From positions 20,267,117 to 20,331,116 of the forward strand of contig CM043009.1 of NCBI GenBank assembly GCA_023678885.1: a DNA stretch of 64,000 bases, given 5' to 3'. Positions within the stretch are counted from its first letter, which is position 1. The number at the start of each line of letters is the position of its first letter. A model generated the notes under the pieces. The model made no database searches. It saw only the letters and a list, made by a program, of their open reading frames with translations, and was not told the DNA's origin. Source of the stretch: Pogostemon cablin. Taxonomy: Eukaryota > Streptophyta > Magnoliopsida > Lamiales > Lamiaceae. Position numbers and translations under genes: made by a program. Positions 10,292-21,522 of this stretch are shown here, in pieces.

Positions 10292-12811
10292 GCTATATGA
10301 TTTAGAAACTGCCGCCTCAAATACACCTCCATGCTCAGTTTTAGTCCCTTGAGTTGGGCGAGTGAACCCTTTGAGTGGAGGAGGAGAGGGCTTCTCAGTG
10401 TCAACCTTGGTCAGGGGTAATGTCAACCCTTCTGCAGTCTTGATCAACTGTTTACTTTCATTAGACTGTGTGGATGAAACATCATCTGGATTTTCTTTTT
10501 CTTGTTTATCATCACCTTTCTCCTGTGGTAAACTTTCTTCTTGCTTGACTGCCTTGCTACCTTTCAGAAAGTATCTCGTATCAGCAAAATATGACTCGAC
10601 TTTTGTAAATGGCTTTTCATCACCAAGCACCTTCTTTACATTACCTCCATCACAGTATTTGAAACATTGATGTAGCGTAGAAGGAATCACTCCATTTTTA
10701 TGCAACCATGGGCGCCCCAAGAGCATGTTATATGATGTTTTAGCATCAGTGACATGAAACATAACTGTTGAGACCATCTCATCTATCATTAAGTCCAAGA
10801 CTGTCGTACCAAGTGTTCTCTGACCTTCTTGATTGAACCCATGAATTGTCAATCGACTACTGTCGAGTTCGTCGGTTGAAATCCCTAACTTCTTAAGTGT
10901 GGATAGGGGTAAGATATTGACAGCTGAGCCTCCATCAATCAATATTCGATTAACCCTTTGCCCTTGAGTATAACCAGTTATGAATAAGGATCGGTTATGA
11001 GATTGTGAACCAAGCAGTAAGTCTTCTTCTGTAAAGGTTATTTTCATAACATGGGTCTCGCTCTCATTCCCCGATCCAACCTTAAGTAGTTGGGCTTCGC
11101 TAGCCATGTGACATGAAGAATCACCGCCTGCAAAAGTAGAGTTTGCAGTTGCATCTTCATCTAGAAAGATCTTTCCTTGCTCAACCAATCGCATAACTTT
11201 GTCTTTAAAGACAAAACAATCTTTGAGGGAGTGTCCCACGAGTCTATGATACTTGCAGTACTTCGGATTGTCAGTTTGTCCCGCTTCTTTTGGCCGCTTC
11301 ATTTCAGGAAGTTTGATAAGTTTATCTTTGAGCAGATCATCAAATATTCCTGGGACATCCGAATCAAGGAATGGGTACTTCCTTTCCTGCATCTCTTTCA
11401 AGGTTAATCTTCTTTGCCCCCTTTCCTGGGAATCGCTATTCACTTTATCATCTTTTTCATTCTCATTCCTTCGAAACTTGATAGTTGGTGCACTTGTTGC
11501 CATGGACTCCTTTTCAGAAGATTTGTTGTAGGGTTTGCCCCCTTTCCTGGCCTCTTGCTTTTCTTTGTATTTGTAGGATCCAGGAATTGAAGGCTCTACA
11601 ACTCCACTTATTCCCATACTTAGCTCCATGTCATGAGCACTTGTGGCCAAGTCTTCAAAGGTTTTAGGCTTGATCCCTTTAAGTGTGTAACGAAGGTTCC
11701 ACTGTATTCCAGCTATGCACATCTCAATGCCAGAAACTTCAGACAGTCGATCTTTACAATTTAAGCTCAAATTTCTCCATCGATTAATGTACTCAATTAC
11801 TGGCTCTTCTTTTAATTGACGGGTGTTAGTCAACTCTATCATGCTAACTGTTCTCCTAGTGATGTAGAACCGATTAAGGAATTGATATTCCATCTGATCC
11901 CAACTATCTATAGAATTGGCTTCCAAGTCGGTGTACCATTCAAAAGCATTTTCCTTCAGAGAACGAACGAATTGTCTCACCATATGATCTCCGTAAGTTC
12001 CAACATCATTGCATGTTTCAATGAAATGTGTTATATGTTGCCTTGGATTACCCTTGCCATCAAACTGTTGGAACTTGGCGGGTTGATAGTTAAGTGACAT
12101 CTTCAAATTGTCAACCCTCCTAGTATAAGGCTTAGCATAAGTGAATGAAGGATTGGAGCTCTCTTGGAATTGGTCCTTCATTGTGTCAAGTATAATACTT
12201 TTTAGTTGGCTGATAGGAACCATTCCATTATGAAAAATGTTCAATTCTTCTTCAATCACCTTCTTCCCCGTCGACTTACGTTTCGCGGAATCATCTACTT
12301 TATTTTCAGCATCTTCTTCTTGTTTTTCGTTTGCATGGCTAGTTTCAGCACCAGCCATTTTCTCCATCAGCTTGAAAATCAAAGTACTTTGTTCTTGGTT
12401 CTATTTAGCAAGTGCAACAACAAATTCCGTTAAGCTTGCCAACTGTTCTTCGACATACGAAGTGTTTGTTGCCATAGTCGAGGCTATGGATGAATCTGAC
12501 GATGAACTCTCTTTAGATAGATGAGTTGAGCCAGCAAGGTTACCCTCTTCATTTTTATCATCCCGATCATCATAAGGTATTCCTTTGGGGATAACTCCTA
12601 CTGAAGAGTTTGTCTCCGAAGAGGATTCAGACGCTTTCCTTGACATACTTCTAGTTATCACATTAACGTCTTCAACTTGTAGTTCTGAAGACTTGAAGAC
12701 GGAAGCTGATCTGTTGACTTTGACTCTAAGCGGAACCATCTTACTTTGCCTAAAGAGGAGATGAGAGGTAGAAACTGTCCCACTGGGCGAACCAAAATTT
12801 TGTAGCAACAA
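10289..12811 (-). pseudogene. Tat gag and protease, one in-frame stop, cut by insertion
   Basis: Minus-strand frame of about 840 codons. It contains a Retrotrans_gag domain (FDGKGNPRQHITHFIETC, VRQFVRSLKENAFEWY, YQFLNRFY blocks), a CCHC-like knuckle region (YCKYHRLVGHSLKDC), and a retropepsin active site ILIDGGSAVNILP at about 10,940. A TAG at 12,401-12,403 splits it, and the frame is unchanged on both sides (LAK, then NQEQSTLIFKL). The upstream part (12,404-12,811) is Ser-rich. The 3' end is truncated by the nested element: the stop at 10,289 is LTR sequence, and the native frame resumes in phase at 4,950. I cannot place the true gag start beyond noting ATG candidates at 12,811 and 12,751. 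Confidence 0.88.
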
Positions 12812-13162
12812 ATTTTGTATTTATTAAAATAATAAACACAAAATAAATTACAAAGATAATCCAAGATGGATTGAACTTGAGAATTAAGTAAACAGCTTCT
12901 ATTTATCCTCTGATTCCTCTCTTGAGTTGATTTCTTGACTTTTTCAACTTTCGGAGCCGGATCTTTAGATAAAGCTTGTCCGATCTCTGGGTTGACTTGA
13001 AAAACATTTGTCCGAAGGCGTCGAGCCTTTGTTCGGATCACACGTTGACTTGAATATTTATTGTGAAGAACGACGTTCAATTTGGTAGAACACCGTTGAC
13101 TTCACGAATATTACGGGACGAACTTGATAAACTTGACTTGAAGAAACGTTGAATCTGAGGGG
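12803..13162 (-). repeat. Partial 5' LTR of the Tat element
   Basis: Directly upstream of gag on the minus strand the leader reads TTTTGGTTCGCCCAGTGGGA, a signature seen after the LTR in Tat-type elements. The bases beyond it are non-coding and end abruptly at the Athila LTR starting at 13,163. The LTR boundary near TTGTTGCTACA is an estimate; the matching left LTR is not in view. Confidence 0.55.
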
Positions 13163-14820
13163 TGATAGGGGTTTTCTCAACACACAAATTAATCCTCAAG
13201 TGTAAGGATATCAATTGTAGTCTCGAAGATGACCAAGTTACATTATCGAACCCACGGGACGGTTAAACATCAATTTCATTATATTCTAGTATATTTTAGA
13301 CTATGTTCAGTAATTGTAAAGATTTATATTTAAAGAGCAATAACTAATAATCGAAATAGCAAAATAGAAATAGCAAGAATTAGAGAAAGGTGAGTTGTGA
13401 TCAAGAAGAATAGTAGGTAGTTCGTCGGGTCATCCAGTTTCACTAGCAATTCATATTTTCATGTGATGGTGTCCGACTCTGCCCTGTGGTTTGTGGACGC
13501 ATCACTAGACCATGCAAGTTACTCTATAGGCACAAGTAAATATGCGCTTGACACGTGTGAGTATCCTCGGAGCAAGATGTATACTTTACCCCCCTTTCTA
13601 GGTACTATCATAATCAATTATCTTCCACGTCTAGAATCTAACCCGATTTGATCTCCCTTTATAGGTACTATAAAGTTATACTCTTTATCCTATTTATCAA
13701 CCCGAATTCAATTCAATTAATAAATATTCATATAAGACGGTTCTAATAAGACTTTGGAATCCCTTCACTTAGAATTATAACAATAAACCCTGCTCAGTAG
13801 TGAACGCACTCAACCAATAACCATGTTATGTATTCAGACTCTACATAACGATCATTGATGCACAAAACAACTATGAGTATGGATTAAATATGCAATCTTA
13901 TATAAAACAAACCACAGGTAGTGTTGTACAGAGTTTTACACACGAAATATGAATTACATCATGAAACTTTCATAACCCTAGAACTACCAAAGCGGTTCTA
14001 GCCCATGATTGATCTAGGAACAATCATGGTTAGATTGACCATTCTTACTTGAACCTCCGGCGAACTTCTGTCACCGCCCAGCGGATGGAGCACCAACCTC
14101 TACTCTCGTCTCCTCTTATGATTGACGATTAAAAGCTCTCTTTATTCTCTGCATGAGCCTCTTTTTATACTTGTAATCACGTCTCTAGGGCTTGGAATGG
14201 GCTTTTTAAGTGATCTCATGCGTTTAGGCCTCGAAAATCCGGATAAGATATGTTCCCGCATAATGGTTCGACCTCATCAGACAGGTCAAGCCATTCCCTC
14301 TTGGTCGAACCATAGGTCGAACCCTGCTACTGGACACATTCTGCACTTGGTTCGACCTCTTGAACAGGTCAAACCACATGTCGAACCACACCACTGGACA
14401 ATCTCTGCTCCTGGTTCGACCAATTGCCAGGTCGAACCACATCGTCGTGGTCGAATCAACTTTCTCGCGAACTGGTTCGACCATGGTTCGACCTGATGAA
14501 CAGGTCGAACCCTCTGGACTTTGGTCGAACCCACCTTCTGCACACTCGTAGTACCTGGTTCGACCTGATGGAGAGGTCGAACCCTCCTCCAACAGGTCGA
14601 ACCACCTCCATTCTTGGTGATTCGCGTGGCCATAACTCCGTCTCTTCGATTCTTGACACTTTAACTCTGACTTCGCTATGAATACCACTCAAATAGCTCC
14701 AACAACACTTGATTCATGCTCATTCATAATATATACAGGTTTTCCACCTATTGCAACCTTCAAACTCTCCAAAACTAGCATAAATACCGGTGCTAAGCTA
14801 GTGAATTTACACACTCATCA
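13163..14820 (-). repeat. 3' LTR of the Athila element
   Basis: On the minus strand it begins TGATGAGTGTGTAAATTCAC and ends ACCCCTATCA (1,658 bases). It is preceded, on the minus strand, by AGCAAGTTTGGGGGTT, the polypurine tract. It shares the CCCGTGGGTTCGATAAT and CTTACACTTGAGGATTAA blocks with the other Athila-type LTRs. The U3 part carries the GGTTCGACC array. Confidence 0.92.
14264..14615. repeat. Degenerate array of GGTTCGACC / GGTCGAACC inside the LTR
   Basis: At least six units of roughly 60-85 bases, each with GGTTCGACC, a short spacer and GGTCGAACC, then CTGGAC. The two 9-mers are reverse complements, so each unit can fold as a hairpin and reads alike on both strands. The overlapping open frames here are by-products of the repeat (they show the residues VRP, FDL, RSNP over and over). 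A second array lies at 18,350-18,850 in the same element. Confidence 0.85.
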
Positions 14821-16090
14821 AACCCCCAAACTTGCTTGTTGCTCGTCCCGAGGCAACCAATTCAAACCACAGGAGTCGTGTATAATTCACCAAGATCAAG
14901 TACAATTCATATTACACATGTCATTTCATTAAATTAAACAAGTATTAATTGCATCATATATGTCACTCATGTAAAACCAATCCAATCACACACCATTCGG
15001 AGTACTAAGTAGAATACCTCACAAGATAATTATTTACTCTCTTCACTCAAGTGCGTGAGGCACTACATAGGCTAGTATAAACACTCATATCAATTCATAT
15101 TCACGCGTAACCATAAGCTTGGCAAATGTCTCAAAAATCAACTTATAATCGAATTCTTACCAGGATCACAAAGGACTTGTTTCTCGGGTTGTAATGGTTG
15201 CTCTTTGGAAAAGGTAGGAAAATATAAGTAAGTGACTTAAGACATTAGTAGAGAGTTACCTTGGAGGTTCTCTATTTCTTCTTGTTACTGCAATATCTCC
15301 TCCAACTTCTCCTCTTCTTTTCATGGCTTTTCCTTCTTTTCCGTGCATCAACATTATCTTCTTTAGACAATTCAGGTACCGGTTTTAGGCACTACCCTTC
15401 TTCTCTTTATCAATCAGCTGCTCTTAAGCGTAAAGCTCCATGTTATATGCGATCGGGGTACCAGTTTCGGGCACTACCCCTAACAAGATTTAACCATACT
15501 CTTTATTCTTTTCCTTCAACCACGTTCTATCTTCCTTCTTCTTCTCAAAACTCTTAATCTCCTCAACTCTCTACCAATGAATGGGTCAATCAAGGCTCAA
15601 GTAAAAGTTCATAAGGCTATTTTACTTCGGCTCCCAAAGAAAAGGTTTTTAACGGCTCAACGGGGCAACCAAAGGTTCAGAAGATCATTAGGAAGGATAA
15701 AATTTGGCTAAATAGCTTAATCACAAAATAATGGCCTAAGATCATGTCCTAGCAATCTATCAATCATAAGTCTCACACAAGACTCCAAGCCAAGTTCTAG
15801 AATATGTTCATATGAATGATCCTCTCAAGAATAAACTATCATGATCAAGCATGATAGAAAGGCTCAAATCCTCACATAGGTAAATAGAATCCTAAGTACT
15901 CCTCATAGCACATAATTAAGATCAATTCCACAAGAACTCTACATACTTATCAAATTATACATGCTTTTCATCAATAGAAATTAACACATGAACATATGAA
16001 TGCACAAAATCAACAGCCCATAAACCAAATCAATCATACAAGTATCTATCAATCCAATCAAGATCAAATATACATTCCACTCACACAAGA
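14821..16090 (-). other. Athila 3' untranslated region with polypurine tract
   Basis: The polypurine tract (AAGTTTGGGGG on the minus strand, 14,822-14,834) abuts the LTR. The rest is non-coding. The GGTACCGGTTTTAGGCACTACC motif region at about 15,374 and again at 15,457 matches, inverted, the GGTAGTGCC blocks in the interior of the 4,955-10,291 element, supporting their common origin. Confidence 0.6.
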
Positions 16091-16167
16091 ATCACAACCC
16101 AACCTGGAAAAATAAAAGAAGAATGGGGATAAGATGAGTCGGAGGAAACCAAAGAAAACCTGAAGAT

Positions 16168-18191
16168 CTACTCCTCCGGAGCATCATCATCCTCATCATC
16201 AAGTCTCCGCTCCACAATCCGGTGCAGATCACCGATGTGTCTATCCAAGTAATCAACTCGATCACCCAACTTACCAACTCGCTCATTCAAGGCAGTGTAC
16301 CTCTCATTCAACGTAGCGTAGTTGGCATTGGCGAGTGCGAGCTGCCAGTTCGTCTCCTGCTGCGAAGCTACAACCATGACCAGCTGCTCGTGAATCAAGC
16401 GAAGCTGCTCCCGTGTATCATTTGGGATAGCCCGCTGCTGCTGCGGTACTGGAGCATGCTGAGGCATGTTGTGCCGCTCTTCCTCCGGAATCTCCATCTC
16501 CGACTGCTCATCTACTTGGTGTTCAACCTCGGGCTACTGTGGTGGATGGAACTCTCCTTGATCAACAATCTGCTGTAACTCAGCCATCCTGCCCTCAGTA
16601 CACATTTGCGCTACAGTCCTCCAATCACCACCTGACTTCACTGCCACGGATAAGGCGGTATGTCCGAGAGAATTCATCAACTTATTCCTCGCTATCCGAA
16701 TAGTTGTCAAATTATTCACATTGAAGGGGAACATGAAATCGAAGGGCTTAAGTCCCCTCGTGAAGAACCAATCTCCATCTCTGAAATGGACAAATCCTCC
16801 CTTCACGCATGTGAACATCTTCAAATCGGGCTCTCCTCTCACTGGTGTGATGCCGGTGAAATCCAAATTATAATGCTCAGCCACGATCGTCAGTAATCCT
16901 CCAATATTCACATTTTGGAACCCAATAGTCCTGAATCGATGTAACTGTGCAATGAAGTAAGCTTCAACATTGAACTGCACCCCATTCAGCATACACCACA
17001 AGGCGTAAATCTCTCTTCTGGACACAACACTCCCCTCTGAATGGGCGAACAATGTGTTGCTCAAGACGCGGTCCATGTACCTCAAAACTGAATTCTTTAT
17101 TGAGGAAGCACGAGCCTGTTTGATCTTGTAATCTCCAATCTCCCCGGAGATCTCCCTCCAAAACCTCTTCGCGTTGAATGCAGCATTCTCTAAACGAAGA
17201 ATCCCTAGAGGCATCTCAAACAGCTCATTAAAATCTTCAGACGTCCATCTCCTACTCACTCCACCTAACTGAAACGTACACTGATACGGGTACACAAGCG
17301 GGTCCTTCACCATCTCGAATGAGCAAACTACTTCCGCTGTAACATGGAAGTACGTCGACTTCTTTAACTTCATAAATCTCTGGATCCCCACTTGATCGAA
17401 CATCCAAAAGATGTCATCCCCGATTCTCATTATCCTCATCGCCTCATCATCTTGGTATCGAGTGCGAGCTATCTTGTCTGAGACTTCTTCCCATTTTTCC
17501 TTGATCTCATCCCAATCTTGCATCTGGATCTTGAAATTTTTGGGTAAACGGTCTTGTAGCCTCAGCTTCCTTGTCACTTTATCGACATTCGACGGCCTGT
17601 CATGCCTCTTCTTCGATCTTTCCTCCTCTGTCTTACCTTTACCTTTACTTGATCCTTGTCCTTTTCCTGAAAACAAATACTTAAATACTACCAATATAAC
17701 AAGAACACAAGTATTTGACTAGCATATCCTATGCTCTACTCAAGACTTCAAACATCCATGCTTAATCAACCAAACTACCTCTCAACATTACTTGCTTATC
17801 AACATGCTCAAAACATCTTCAATCACACTCTCTATAATCATTAAACCATAAGTAACAAGCATGCATCAACCAATTCAAGCCATTCAACAAGAATTTCAAC
17901 AAATGAACTTCATATACAACTCCAATTATCAACAATTCAAACCAACATGCTTACTTCCCTAAACATGAATTATTTCTTTGATCAATCCACATAAGAGCTC
18001 AAGTTTGAACTATAATCAAGCAATCTCAACCCAATAAACATGAATTCATATGAATCAACTCAAAAATATCAATTATCACCATGAAATTCAACCAAGATCA
18101 ACATTAATCAACTTACCCACAATAATTCTTGCAATAAACTTCAATCCTAAGGTAATTGAGTTGAAAAAAACGTACCTTTAGTCTTGCCCAT
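16168..18191 (-). pseudogene. Athila env-position ORF (ATHILA ORF-1 type), spliced, one stop
   Basis: The main exon (16,168-17,666) encodes a protein with the features of the plant-specific ATHILA ORF family (MPLGILRLENAAFNAKRFW, REIYALWCMLNG and FIAQLHRFRTIG blocks). A first exon of 16 bases (18,191-18,176, MGKTK) with a GT donor joins in phase to a TTTTCAG acceptor ending at 17,667, giving a basic KGQGSSKGKGK start. Intron length is about 509 bases. A TAG at 16,534-16,536 splits the frame. The part after it (16,168-16,497) is a predicted coiled coil (NERYTALNERVGKLGDRVDY) with an acidic tail. Position downstream of pol suggests a spliced subgenomic mRNA. The protein's function is unknown, and I see no clear signal peptide. 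Confidence 0.78.
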
Positions 18192-18349
18192 GGTAAACAA
18201 TCGACAATTAACACACAACACTCAAATTCGCGACTGAAACCCTAATTCGCGATGAAAATCGCCCAAATCCTCGCCCAAATCAACAATTAAGAGTGTAATG
18301 TTATATAATCGATGCAAAATCAAGTGTAATTGACGAATTTGTGCAAGAG

Positions 18350-18850
18350 TTAGAGGTTCGGTGAGGGTTCGAGGTTCGGTGGAATGAAAAAGTGATCGAA
18401 CCTTCTGAAAAATCGAACTTAAAATGCGTACCTGGCTGGGTTCGACCTCAGGTTCGACCTGCGGAACAGTTCGAACCACGAATGATGAGGTCAAACCTAC
18501 CTTCTGGACAACTGCTCCTCTTGGTTCGACCTGGGTTCGACCTTCTGAACATGTCGAACCATTCATGTTTTGGTCGAACCACTCACCTGAAAAACAGAGT
18601 GCTTTGAACGGACTGGTTCGACCTGGGTTCGACCTCCTGGACATGTCGAACCATAACGGCTTAGGTCGAACCACCCTACTGTAAGTTTTAGGTCTCCTGG
18701 TTTGACCTAGGTTTGACCTGGGCGACAGATTGAACCATCATGCTTGAGGTCGAACCACCTCACTGGATGATCTTCTCCTTTGGTTCGACCTCTTCTGGCT
18801 TGGTTCGACCTCCTGGCACTGATCGAACCTACCCTAGCTTTGGTCGAACC
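18350..18850. repeat. Second GGTTCGACC / GGTCGAACC array, between pol and env-position ORF
   Basis: About four units of roughly 100-120 bases. Each contains GGTTCGACC twice close together, then TGTCGAACC or GATCGAACC, then GGTCGAACC, in the order direct, direct, inverted, inverted. The unit is longer than in the LTR array but built from the same pieces, including CTGGAC and TCTCCT between units. It lies immediately upstream of the short first exon of the env-position ORF. Confidence 0.85.
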
Positions 18851-19147
18851 AACCTTCTAAGCTACACAATTGAGTGTTCTTCAATCCCTACACACTTCAA
18901 ACTTCAACACAACACATTAGGTACAATCTAGAGCACAACTTCAGAAATTGTTCCACAAAACATCATTCATGAGTAACTCCGTAAAAGAAAACACAACCAA
19001 AGCCCACTGAATATTAGGCAAGTTGTAAAAAATCGTCACATCAAAATCGATTAAATTTTAAATATTGCCGCAAAAACCAACTCCCTTAACAGACAATACA
19101 AAGAAAAGATTATACTATTGGTGCTTATTGAGGTAAGTACATCACAC

Positions 19148-19163
19148 ACCCCCCCAAACTTAG
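19148..19163 (-). other. Internal polypurine-like tract after Athila pol
   Basis: CTAAGTTTGGGGGGGT on the minus strand. It lies between integrase and the env-position ORF, about 4.3 kb from the 3' polypurine tract. Equivalent tracts are at 6,855 and 24,110 in the two non-autonomous relatives, always near the same flanking sequence. Confidence 0.6.
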
Positions 19164-19380
19164 GAAAAACTAAAGTCAAAACTAAATTTGCAAAGAGATG
19201 TAATTGCCAAAAAGTAAGCACTTCAAATATAAAAAAAATTCTTACTCACACAAAAGAAATAAAGCAATAAAACAGAAGAGTAAGCCCTCAACAAGCGCTC
19301 ATGTTTAATGTCAGAGAGTCACGACAGAACCAAATCAGATCAAGGTATCATCAAAAATGACACAAGCATCATCCGGCGAC

Positions 19381-21522
19381 TTATAATGTTTCAACCGATG
19401 CCCATTCGCCGCGATAATGTCTCCCTCGCTCAAAACTCCCTCCTCCTAAGGCTCGATGAATCATGAACGGTCCCGTCCACTTCGACTTCAACTTACCTGC
19501 AAAAAGCTTTAAACGAGAGTTAAAAAGTAGTACCTCATCTCTTTGCTTGAAATCCTTGTACGAGATCTTAGAATCATGCCACCTCTTCATTCTTTCCTTA
19601 TAGATCTCCGAATTCTTGTAAGCACGACTCCTAAACTCATTCAATTGATTCATGTGAGTTATCCTCAACTCCTTCACATCCTTGAGGGTCAAGTTCAAGC
19701 TTCGCAAAGCCCAAAACGCTTTGTGTTGAATCTCTACAGGTAAGTGGCATGGCTTCCCATAGACAATTTGATACGGTGACATATCTAACACCGTCTTGTA
19801 AGCGGTTCAGAACCCCCACAGCACATCATCGAGCTTCATAGCCCAATCCTTTCTATTAGTTCCTACCACTTTCTCCAGAATCTGTTTGACTTGACGGTTA
19901 GAGACCTCTGCTTGTCCATTTGCTTGAGAATGATAGGGTGTAGTAACCCTATGCTTAACACCATAATCCTTAAGCACCTTCTCAAGAAATTTATTGACGA
20001 AGTGGGAACCTCCATCACTAACTAGTGCTCTAGGAACTCCATAATGGGCAAAGATATGCTTCTTCAAGAAAGATAAAACAATTTTTGAATCATTTAAGCG
20101 AGTAGGAATCGCTTCTACCCACTTCGAAACATAATCCACAACAAGAAGAATGTAGAGAAATCCATTCGACGGGGGAAAAGGCCCCATAAAATCGATCTCC
20201 CATACATCAAATATCTCCACAACAATGCTAGGCTGCAGTGGTATCTCATCTCTCCTACCTATATTCCCTATGCGCTGACATCTATCGCAAGACGCCACAT
20301 AGTTCTCACAATCTCTAAACAACGTAGGCCAATAGAGAGCGGATTGAAGTACCTTAGCTACAGTCTTTTGCGCTCCGAAATACCCCCCGTTTGGTTGTGC
20401 ATGGCAAAACTCAAGCACACTCTCCATTTCCATCTCGAGTACACATCTTCGGACAATAGAATCCGTATATATCTTGTAAACAAACGGATCATACCATATA
20501 AATGTCTCAACATCCCTCTTGAATTTAGCAAGTTGATATCGATTGAGATCTCTAGGAATTTCTCCAACGACAATGTAATTAACATAATCCGCATACCATG
20601 GATCCATATCTTGCACGGCAACCACACACGCTCGCTCAGTCCCTTCAACAACCACGGCCATGATCTTCTCATTAGGGAACATCTCTTCAATATACTCAAA
20701 AGAATTATCACAATGCTCCCTAGTCTCCAACCTCGATAAGTGATCTGCCAATACATTTTCTGTACCTTTCTTATCCCGAATCTCCATGTCAAACTCTTGA
20801 AGTAGGAGAATCCACCTTATAATTCTAGGCTTCGTCTCCTTCTTTTCCATCAAGTACCGAATCGCTGAATGATCCGTGTACACAATCGTCTTCATGCCAA
20901 CCAAATACTGACGGAACTTATCGAATGCATACACAACAGCCAAAAACTCCTTTTCAGTCACCGTGTAATTCTTCTGTGCCGCATCGAAAGTCTTACTCGC
21001 GTAGTAAATGGCGCAGAACTTTTTCTCCCTCAGCTGCCCAAGCACTACACCCAGTGCTACATCACTTGCTTCACATATAAGTACAAACGGTTGAGTCAAA
21101 TTCGGTGTGATCAAGATAGGGGCAGTAATTAGCGCCTCCTTCAAAACTTGAAAAGTTGTTAGACACTCATCATTAAATACAAAAGGAATATCCTTTTCAA
21201 GTAAATGAGATAAGGGCTTAGAGTATTTCGAGAAGTCTTTAATAAATCTTCTATAAAATCCGGCGTATCCAAGGAAGGACCGCACTCCTCTTTTATTGGT
21301 CGGTGGTTGAAACTTCTCAATTACCACCACTTTAGCCCGATCGACCTGCAATCCCTTGGCGGAAATATGATGCCCAAGAACAATCCCATCCTTCACCATG
21401 AAGTGGCACTTCTCCCAATTCAAGACAAGATTAGTCTCTTGACATCTCTTCAAAACAATAGCAAGGTTAGATAAACACATATCAAAGGAGGAACCAAAAA
21501 CTGAAAAATCATCCATGAATAC
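19381..21522 (-). pseudogene. Athila pol: C-terminal RT, RNase H, integrase
   Basis: Begins (right end) at the RT catalytic box FMDDFSVFG, continues with the thumb (NWEKCHFMVKDGIVLGHHIS), RNase H (FVLICEASDVALGVVLGQ, IVYTDHSAIRYLM, ENVLADHLSRL) and integrase. The integrase zinc finger starts degenerately (CHAQPNGGYFGAQKT) and ends CDRCQRIG. The core shows WEIDFMGPFPPSNG, LVSDGGSHF and HSQANGQAEVSNR. Integrase continues after a TGA at 19,807-19,809 (probably an old CGA) into MSPYQIVYGKPCHLPVE and the C-terminal FNSRLKLFAGKLKSKWTGPF. The first 22 residues of the open frame upstream of the RT box are antisense LTR sequence of the neighbouring element and are not part of the protein. Confidence 0.9.

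Larger units (their letters stand above)
1..13162 (-). mobile_element. Ty3/Gypsy retrotransposon, Tat lineage, decayed and interrupted
   Basis: Reading leftward on the minus strand the order is partial LTR, gag, protease, reverse transcriptase, RNase H, a second RNase H of the archaeal-like type, integrase, and a repeat-rich 3' region. The extra RNase H between RT-RNase H and integrase is characteristic of Tat/Ogre-type Gypsy elements. The coding frame is split at 4,955-10,291 by a complete younger element in the opposite orientation, flanked by GCTAT on both sides. The Tat frame resumes in phase across that insertion. Several stops and frameshifts make this copy non-functional. The right LTR is broken at 13,163 by an Athila element, and the left end runs out of the window. 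Confidence 0.85.
13163..21522 (-). mobile_element. Athila-lineage Gypsy element, 5' half missing
   Basis: Minus-strand order from right to left: truncated RT, RNase H, integrase, internal polypurine-like tract, repeat array, env-position ORF with an intron, 3' UTR, polypurine tract, 3' LTR. The ATHILA-type ORF downstream of pol identifies the lineage. The right end is broken at 21,523 by another element's LTR, immediately upstream of the RT FMDD box, so the first half of RT, protease, gag and the 5' LTR are gone from this window. Confidence 0.88.

Noticed and set aside
14224..14692. Several overlapping open frames with repeated VRP, FDL and RSNP residues on both strands
   Set aside because: By-products of the palindromic GGTTCGACC array; a repeat that reads without stops in many frames, not a gene. 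The same applies at 18,222-18,684.
16534..17694. Env-position Athila ORF as a true envelope gene
   Set aside because: No signal peptide, transmembrane segment or fusion-protein pattern was visible; only its position is env-like.
14264..18850. Regularly spaced repeats that might suggest a CRISPR array
   Set aside because: Unit length varies, spacers are also related to one another, repeats occur in both orientations, and the setting is a plant LTR element.
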